From: Bacteroidia bacterium
GTDB taxonomy: Bacteria > Bacteroidota > Bacteroidia > Bacteroidales > UBA932
Direction: 5' to 3'
Length of the DNA stretch: 50,979 nucleotides
NCBI GenBank assembly: GCA_030529945.1
Contig: JAUMVX010000014.1
Span: 1-50,979 of the forward strand
The notes beneath the pieces are model-generated. The model had not been told where the DNA came from, ran no database searches, and was given only the letters and a program-made list of their open reading frames with translations. Below, in pieces: positions 45,898 to 50,979 of the stretch; position 1 is the first letter of the stretch, and every line of letters starts with the position of its first letter. A program made the translations under genes and the position numbers.

Positions 45898-46506
45898 CTA
45901 TCGATCGCCTTCCGGATAGTCCGTGTAGAGGATTCCGTCGAGGTGGTCGCACTCGTGCTGGAAGATTACCGCTGTGAATCCTTTGACGGTTTCTGCAGTA
46001 TCACGCAGGGTTCTGACCGATGTGTAGGCAATATCGATGTCTTGATAGCGTGCGACATCCCCTCGCTTTCCCGGGATGCTGAGACATCCTTCCGGCCCGA
46101 CTTGTTTTTCTCCCCTGTGACAGGTGACACGGATGTTCGGATAGACCTCGAACGGCTCAGAGTCCTTATCGAATCTCTGCACTGCCACGATGCGGCGTGA
46201 TATTCCGACCTGAGGGCCGGCGATTCCGACTCCGTCTTCCTCCGGAGAGGTCACCGTCGCAACCATCTTGTCGGCCAGCATCTTATATTCATCGCTCGTC
46301 AGCTCTCCGTCGCTGATTTCAGTACACTTCGTCCGTAACACCAGTGAATCCTGCCTGTCATAAACCGTCAGCACACGCATAGTCCCGCCTTCTCCGCAGA
46401 TAAGTTCTCTCTCAGACTCTGACCAGATTCCGTCCCTCTGGCACGCTACAGCCGACATTATCAAAGCCGCGGCAACAATACTCATCCGTATTCTCATATC
46501 CGTCAT
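45898..46506 (-). CDS. Peptide deformylase with lipoprotein signal
   Basis: Metalloenzyme that removes N-formyl groups from methionine. All three catalytic motifs are intact: GVGIAGPQ (Q99), EGCLS (C141) and HECDH (H184, E185, H188). What is odd is the N-terminus: a 21-residue signal with lipobox AVAC (C22) and a linker of about 20 residues precede the usual start region (MRVLTVYDRQDSLVLRTKCTEI). So it is predicted to be exported and lipid-anchored, whereas deformylases act co-translationally on the ribosome. An alternative start at residue 4 or 8 keeps the signal. Total 202 residues. It has its own -7 box. It is probably not the essential cytoplasmic enzyme; its substrate outside the cell is unknown. 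Confidence 0.88.
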   Translation of the reverse strand: MTDMRIRMSIVAAALIMSAVACQRDGIWSESERELICGEGGTMRVLTVYDRQDSLVLRTKCTEISDGELTSDEYKMLADKMVATVTSPEEDGVGIAGPQVGISRRIVAVQRFDKDSEPFEVYPNIRVTCHRGEKQVGPEGCLSIPGKRGDVARYQDIDIAYTSVRTLRDTAETVKGFTAVIFQHECDHLDGILYTDYPEGDR

Positions 46507-46520
46507 TTTCTAATCCGTGA

Positions 46521-46556
46521 CAAAAGTACGTTTTTTTTCGCTCACTTCGGTGAGCG
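46521..46556 (-). promoter_or_regulatory. Deformylase promoter with overlapping dyad
   Basis: On the minus strand the -7 box TACTTTTG lies at 46521-46528. The perfect dyad CGCTCAC/GTGAGCG (46539-46545, 46550-46556) lies 10 bases upstream and covers the expected -33 position, so it could be an operator. An A-run or T-run lies between them; no T-run follows on either strand in the sense needed for a terminator. Confidence 0.5.
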
Positions 46557-46610
46557 TCATCAATTTCGCAGCCGACGGTTTGTTGTCCTTTCAGGAATTT
46601 ATGGAACATT

Positions 46611-46641
46611 CCCCGTGACTTCGACTTCCTCGGTCACGGGG
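46611..46641 (-). terminator. Hairpin after the beta-helix lipoprotein gene
   Basis: CCCCGTGAC (46611-46619) pairs perfectly with GTCACGGGG (46633-46641), 10 bases beyond the stop codon. No T-run follows, so a terminator role is likely but not certain. Confidence 0.5.
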
Positions 46642-46651
46642 ATATGTGTCA

Positions 46652-48166
46652 TCAGTATTCAGCGTTTTCCGGGTCGAATTCAGTCCATCCGTCCATCCAG
46701 TTTTCAGAGGTCCCGATGGCTCCTATGAAGCTGACTTCAGTGAATGAGGAGGATGCGCCTTCGAAGGACGCCGCATTCAGGACTGCGCTTCCGGCGAACG
46801 GAGTGAAACCGTCGGAAGAGAGTATCGAATCCCAGCCGTCGAGAACCCTGTTGCCTTTCTGGGCAAGGAAGTATGTGGTGGAGAAGGACTTCTGCGTCTT
46901 GTCATAAACAGGCTTGGAATTTTCATCGTAGCCGGTCACGAGTACGTCCTCATAGCATTTGTTGGCGTCGCTGCCGGTGACATCCATACCGGCGAACCAC
47001 ACGTTCTCGATTTTCATCAGCCCCTGCTGTGCGGCTCCCTGCGTATCTCCTTTCTGATTGTCGAGCATCAGTCCGACAGGATAGCCCACGGCGATGGAAT
47101 TGATGCAGTTCAGACGGGAATTGCGGCGAATCTGCATTGCGGCCTGAAACTTCCCGAGAGCGGAGCCATTATTCGGATAGAGTGCGCCGCCGTTTATGTA
47201 ATCCGCATCGTTCACGAACGAAGCGTCAAGTTTAGGGCCGACGAATGTCACGTTCGAGAAAACAGCTGAAGTGAAGGGTGTAACCTCGGCGCCGTCGGCG
47301 CAATTGTCACTCTCGAAACCGTTGCTCTGGGAAACGTCGGCGATGCGCGAATCGCGGACGGCAAGAGCGAACTGCACGGTGCCAGAGAACCCGTTGTCCG
47401 TATCGAAATCGTCATCCCAGCCCTTCCATGCGATAAGGTATTTAGCATTGGAGCAGCCGCCGAACCATTCGATGGAGTCATCGTTGGAATAGGAAACCTG
47501 GATGTGGTCGATTTGCGTACCGCTGCCCACCGAACCGAGGGTGAGTCCGTTGATTTCCTTGTCGGTCTTGAAAGGATAGCCGGCGAACTCGATGCGGACA
47601 TAGCTTAGGACGCCCGAATTGTCACTGTCTTCGTCTCCTCCGTGTTTAGAGCGCGGGCCGCCCTCTATTATCATCTCGGTCTGGTTGTTTCGGGCCTTTC
47701 CGCAGAGAATGACTCCGCCCCAGTCGCCCGGTTTTCTGGAACCCGCCTCCTGCCCGGAGGTGAATACTATGGGTTCGTTCCGGGTTCCGCGTGCGATGAG
47801 TTTCCCTCCGCGCTCCACTACGAGAGCCGCCATAGTCGCCTTGTCGCCTTTCACGACAGCACCAGGTTCGATGGTGAGTTCCGCCCCGTCGGCAATATAG
47901 ACCCATCCCTTGAGATGGTACGTGCCTTTGGCGAGTGTCTGCTTCCCGGTGAATACGAATTCCTGGTTGCCGTTTCCTATATCCTTTCCTTCAGAATCTT
48001 CTTTTCCGTCGCTGAATAAAATCCGGCTGCAGGCATCCAGACCACCGTCTTTGGTCCATACGTAACCCGTGTCTTCCTTTTCCTGACCGTCTTCTTTTTT
48101 GCAGGCTGTGAATGATGCCGTGACTGCAAGGATGCCGAGGCATCCCATAATGATTTTCTTGTTCAT
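46652..48166 (-). CDS. Parallel beta-helix lipoprotein
   Basis: Cell-envelope lipoprotein of 504 residues, lipobox TASFTAC with Cys near 22. It starts with a short linker and then has repeated beta-strand turns typical of a parallel beta-helix (KGWVYIADGAELTIEPGAVVKGD, ALVVERGGKLIARGTRNEPIVFTSG, GLTLGSVGSGTQIDHIQVSYSNDDSIEWFGG). Acidic stretches such as GWDDDFDTDNGF could bind calcium. ATG 48166 fixes the signal; the open frame reaches 48226. It lies 11 bases downstream of a TonB-dependent receptor gene, so it probably works with that receptor as a surface or periplasmic binding partner, under the Pho-box-like promoter. No enzyme motif seen. It contains one of only three CATG sites noted in the window (47427-47430). 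Confidence 0.8.
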   Translation of the reverse strand: MNKKIIMGCLGILAVTASFTACKKEDGQEKEDTGYVWTKDGGLDACSRILFSDGKEDSEGKDIGNGNQEFVFTGKQTLAKGTYHLKGWVYIADGAELTIEPGAVVKGDKATMAALVVERGGKLIARGTRNEPIVFTSGQEAGSRKPGDWGGVILCGKARNNQTEMIIEGGPRSKHGGDEDSDNSGVLSYVRIEFAGYPFKTDKEINGLTLGSVGSGTQIDHIQVSYSNDDSIEWFGGCSNAKYLIAWKGWDDDFDTDNGFSGTVQFALAVRDSRIADVSQSNGFESDNCADGAEVTPFTSAVFSNVTFVGPKLDASFVNDADYINGGALYPNNGSALGKFQAAMQIRRNSRLNCINSIAVGYPVGLMLDNQKGDTQGAAQQGLMKIENVWFAGMDVTGSDANKCYEDVLVTGYDENSKPVYDKTQKSFSTTYFLAQKGNRVLDGWDSILSSDGFTPFAGSAVLNAASFEGASSSFTEVSFIGAIGTSENWMDGWTEFDPENAEY

Positions 48167-48177
48167 ATTTTTGAAAG

Positions 48178-50904
48178 TTATAAGGTGTAAATAATATGCA
48201 GACCTATGTTTCTTCCCGGATTCCAAGAGCGGGTCACCTGCTCTATGTCTCCGGCGAACTGCTTGTAATAGACGCTCTCTCCGAGTATGTTGCGGATGTA
48301 GAACTTGACTTCGGCGTGTTTCCGCAGAGACTTGGAGAAAGTCAGGTCCAGACTGTTTCGCGGCATCTCGTAACTGTCCGGGACCCTTACCGAGTTTTCC
48401 CCCGAGCCTGCGCTGCGGCCGACTCCGATGATGCGCTTCCCGATTCTGTTATAGAGCAGGGCGACATTGGTTCCGAGAAGTCTGCTGCCGTAGAAAAGTC
48501 CTGCGTTGACCAGATACGGGGACTGTCCCTGCATCGGACGGTCTTCTTCCCGTGAATCCTCTCCGAAACGCACGCGGCTCCTGATCAAGGCTCCGTTGAA
48601 CGAGAGTGAGAAATTGTCCAGACCTATGAATGACAGGCTCTTGCGGATGTCCGCTTCCACTCCGTAGTTGTCTGCGGCAAGTGCATTTTCGTAGGAATAA
48701 ACTAAATCGGTACCGCCGGACACGGTGTATGTCCATTCGACGGGAGAGTCGAAATGCTTGTAGAATGCGGCTATGGAAACGGTTTCCTCCCCACCCGGAT
48801 AGAATTCGTAGCGGAGATCGAGATTGTCTATGCGGCAACTCTCGAGGTCGGCATTGCCCTGAACGTCGGACGCCAGGTCGAAATCGTAATAGACCGAGGA
48901 CGAGACCTCCCTGAATTCGGGACGGTTTATAGTCCTTCCGTAAGACAGCCTGAGATTGTTCCTTTCATCTATCCTCCAGGTGGCCGCGATGGACGGGAAG
49001 ATGTCATCGGTAACGTAGTGACGGCTGCTCTCCGATACTTCGGTGTTTCTGGTATTCGATATGAGTTCCATATCGTTGTGTTCAAATCTGAGACCCGAGA
49101 GAATGCTTACTTTTCCGAGCGGCAGGGAAAGGCTCAGATAGCCTGCGGCCAGAATGTTGCCGCCCCGGTAATTGTCTCTCATACGCTGCTGTTCTATGAG
49201 ATGCAGACGGTCTTCCGAGAAGAACTTCTCATCACTCAGGAGAGTGGGGATGTCCATCTGTCTGAAACCCTCGGGAAGTGTGTTGTCATAGGCGTTCCAA
49301 TTATAGATGAAACTGCGGGTGTCATAGCGTCTTGCCCTGTACTCCGCATAGGCTCCGCCCTTGACATAGCCTTCGGCCCCCCGAATCCGGAAGTTCTGCC
49401 TGTCGTTCAGGGACAGGGAGGAGATGTGCTCGTAAAGAGCCGTCCATTCGCGTGAGATGTCATTTCCCGTAGTGAGTGCATAGACTCCGCTCTCGAGAGC
49501 ATCGTTTATCAGATAACGCCTGCGGTCCGGAATGATTCTGTCGGCGTATGACCAGCCCGCGCACCAGTCGAGAACGTTATCGGTGAAGTCGTGGCGGCCT
49601 GCCATCTGTCCGTTGTACGTGTTGCGGATGCGGCGATAATACTCTGCTCTGATTTCCTGGTTTGCCTGTGCGCTTACGCCCTCACGTATAGTGTAGCGAC
49701 TGTTTCCTATGCGGTTGAATATGTTCTTGAACTGATATTTGCTGACTCCGCCGGAGGAGAGCCAGACGAGGTTAAGCAAGGCTCCGAGCCGTGTGTTGTC
49801 ATTGTATTGGTCGTCCACGGAATGGCGCAGATAGTTCGACTTGCCGTTCTTGTAGTCATAGGCTCCGAAGAGATTGTTCTGCATATCCTTGAGCGTCCGG
49901 AACTCTTCCGAACAGTTCACGGCGGCGTCCAGGCCGAACTTGTGGCCGTTACGTTCGAAGCGGCGGGCGAGAGCGGTTCCGAACTTTCGGTCGAAAAGGG
50001 GGTTTATCCTGCGCACGGTCCAGTCGTTGTCGAGGTGATTCGACCTGAGGTCCGCCGTCTTGCCGCCGTAACCGTCCAGAGTGCTTCCCATCCCGCCCTT
50101 GAGGGATTTGAGCCTGCCGTCAGCTTTCAGGAAATCACGGAAAGAACAGTCATTGAAGTTTCCGCCGGCCGAAATGCTGAAGCTGTTCTTTTCCGGGACA
50201 TCTCTGGTTCCGATGATGATGAAACCTCCCGAATAATCCGCCGGGTACTCGGAAGCGGGTACTTTCACTATGGTGAGATTGTCTATCTGGGAACTCGGAA
50301 TCAGATCGAAAGAAAAAGCTCGGGAGTCCGCCTCGGAACTCGGAACCGCACCCCCGTTTATCCATACATTATTATATCTCTGCGCAAGACCGCGCACCAT
50401 CACGTATTTCTCGTCTATGAGGCTCACTCCCGGAATGCGGCGTATGACTTCTCCCGCATTGCTGTCCTGTGTACGGCTGATTTCCTGTGCCGAAATGTTG
50501 CTGATTATGACCGGACTCTCGCTGGCGATACGCATAAGGGAGACTGCGGTGTTGCGCCGCTGCTCGGCAGTTACGGACGAGGCGAGGAGAGCCTGTTCGT
50601 CCGTCACCATCCCGATGACCAGACTATCCTGAGGTACCGCGACATCCGCTATCTCCAGATTGATGAAACCGAGATAGCTGACCTTGAGCGTTACGGGGGA
50701 AGACTTGATGTTTTCCAGAATAAAGGTTCCGTCCGCGGAAGAGATGGCCTTATACTCTCCATCGCCGGCCTCGATGTATGCCCCTATAAGAATATCGCCA
50801 CTGACAGCGTCAGTGACGATACCCCTGATGTTCTGTGCGTCCGCTATTTTTGTCGCTGAAATCAAGAGCGACGATAAGATGATTACCTTTTTAAATATGC
50901 CCAT
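48178..50904 (-). CDS. TonB-dependent outer-membrane receptor
   Basis: Active transporter of 908 residues. A signal peptide ending ADA, a carboxypeptidase-regulatory-like domain (NIRGIVTDAVSGDILIGAYIEAGDGEYKAISSADGTF), then the plug domain (VIRRIPGVSLIDEKYVMVRGLAQRYNNVWINGG and ASEYPADYSGGFIIIGTRD), and a beta-barrel. It is not of the SusC type and has no SusD partner. The G+C is lower than elsewhere. Its gene lies directly upstream of the beta-helix lipoprotein gene, so both form a transport unit. Substrate unknown; the promoter suggests a phosphorus compound. Confidence 0.93.
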   Translation of the reverse strand: MGIFKKVIILSSLLISATKIADAQNIRGIVTDAVSGDILIGAYIEAGDGEYKAISSADGTFILENIKSSPVTLKVSYLGFINLEIADVAVPQDSLVIGMVTDEQALLASSVTAEQRRNTAVSLMRIASESPVIISNISAQEISRTQDSNAGEVIRRIPGVSLIDEKYVMVRGLAQRYNNVWINGGAVPSSEADSRAFSFDLIPSSQIDNLTIVKVPASEYPADYSGGFIIIGTRDVPEKNSFSISAGGNFNDCSFRDFLKADGRLKSLKGGMGSTLDGYGGKTADLRSNHLDNDWTVRRINPLFDRKFGTALARRFERNGHKFGLDAAVNCSEEFRTLKDMQNNLFGAYDYKNGKSNYLRHSVDDQYNDNTRLGALLNLVWLSSGGVSKYQFKNIFNRIGNSRYTIREGVSAQANQEIRAEYYRRIRNTYNGQMAGRHDFTDNVLDWCAGWSYADRIIPDRRRYLINDALESGVYALTTGNDISREWTALYEHISSLSLNDRQNFRIRGAEGYVKGGAYAEYRARRYDTRSFIYNWNAYDNTLPEGFRQMDIPTLLSDEKFFSEDRLHLIEQQRMRDNYRGGNILAAGYLSLSLPLGKVSILSGLRFEHNDMELISNTRNTEVSESSRHYVTDDIFPSIAATWRIDERNNLRLSYGRTINRPEFREVSSSVYYDFDLASDVQGNADLESCRIDNLDLRYEFYPGGEETVSIAAFYKHFDSPVEWTYTVSGGTDLVYSYENALAADNYGVEADIRKSLSFIGLDNFSLSFNGALIRSRVRFGEDSREEDRPMQGQSPYLVNAGLFYGSRLLGTNVALLYNRIGKRIIGVGRSAGSGENSVRVPDSYEMPRNSLDLTFSKSLRKHAEVKFYIRNILGESVYYKQFAGDIEQVTRSWNPGRNIGLHIIYTL

Positions 50905-50923
50905 TTCAAACCTTTTTACGGCA

Positions 50924-50931
50924 CAAAAATA
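50924..50931 (-). promoter_or_regulatory. -7 box of the TonB receptor gene
   Basis: On the minus strand TATTTTTG matches TAnnTTTG, 19 bases before the start codon. No TTTG at -33; instead the repeats at 50941-50979 occupy that place, as at activator-dependent promoters. Confidence 0.6.
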
Positions 50932-50940
50932 TGATGCCGA

Positions 50941-50979
50941 TGTTACAGGGCTGTTATGGGGGCATTAAGAAAATGTTAA
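50941..50979 (-). promoter_or_regulatory. Pho-box-like array of four hexamers, 11-base period
   Basis: Minus strand hexamers TTAACA, TTAATG, ATAACA and GTAACA occur at 50974-50979, 50963-50968, 50952-50957 and 50941-50946, each separated by five bases. This matches the TTAACA-N5-TTAACA form of the Bacillus PhoP box and the 11-base repeat period of E. coli PhoB sites. The array ends 9 bases upstream of the -7 box, the usual spacing for such activators. It may continue past the window edge. Confidence 0.65.

Noticed and set aside
46539-46556. Terminator before the deformylase gene
   Set aside because: The T-run is on the wrong side for the plus strand and absent on the minus strand; a promoter dyad fits better.

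Overview
The window looks like a chromosomal segment of a Bacteroidales bacterium (phylum Bacteroidota) of high G+C, roughly 58% by eye. Supporting signs are a SusC/SusD polysaccharide-utilisation locus, several lipoproteins with Bacteroidota-type lipoboxes, a TPR-membrane-DUF6377 regulator, a DUF1703 ATPase, split glycine dehydrogenase (GcvPA/GcvPB), and many promoter boxes of the Bacteroidota form TAnnTTTG, some with a TTTG element 19-22 bases upstream. A Rikenellaceae-like or related gut lineage is plausible but is inference. The longest stretch without a gene is about 260 bases, so no gap exceeds 300 bases.

Layout. 0-10 kb, mostly housekeeping: gyrB; a two-gene lipid-base operon (alpha-oxoamine synthase plus short-chain reductase) followed by a 7TM-HD phosphohydrolase; then tig-clpP-clpX. 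10-14.7 kb: RluA-type pseudouridine synthase and a hypothetical protein on the minus strand, then a GH3 glucosidase lipoprotein with a ureohydrolase-family gene. 14.8-19.1 kb: complete glycine cleavage operon gcvT-gcvH-gcvPA-gcvPB. 19.2-26.7 kb: SEC-C protein and lipoprotein nitroreductase (minus), M20 dipeptidase, EttA, glutamine synthetase, and a membrane LytTR regulator (minus).

26.9-37.9 kb: an SGNH hydrolase, then a minus-strand polysaccharide locus transcribed susC, susD, surface glycan-binding lipoprotein, GH16 endoglucanase, with a DUF6377 sensor-regulator just upstream. GH16 here, with GH3 at 11.6 kb, suggests a beta-glucan of the laminarin or mixed-linkage type as substrate. 38-44 kb: a Gate-domain membrane protein, an MFS exporter with a structured leader, a hexapeptide acetyltransferase, a VOC protein, an AraC regulator and a membrane acyltransferase. 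44-51 kb has lower G+C: an intergenic repeat array, a DUF1703 ATPase/nuclease, a peptide deformylase that carries a lipoprotein signal, and a TonB-dependent receptor plus beta-helix lipoprotein behind four hexamers spaced 11 bases apart that resemble a PhoB/PhoP box.

The strongest unusual signals are: near-total absence of the tetranucleotide CATG across the window; the Pho-box-like array; the exported deformylase; a dispersed palindromic element with the exact core AGTGATGATGAAA at three sites; and several structured 5' leaders.
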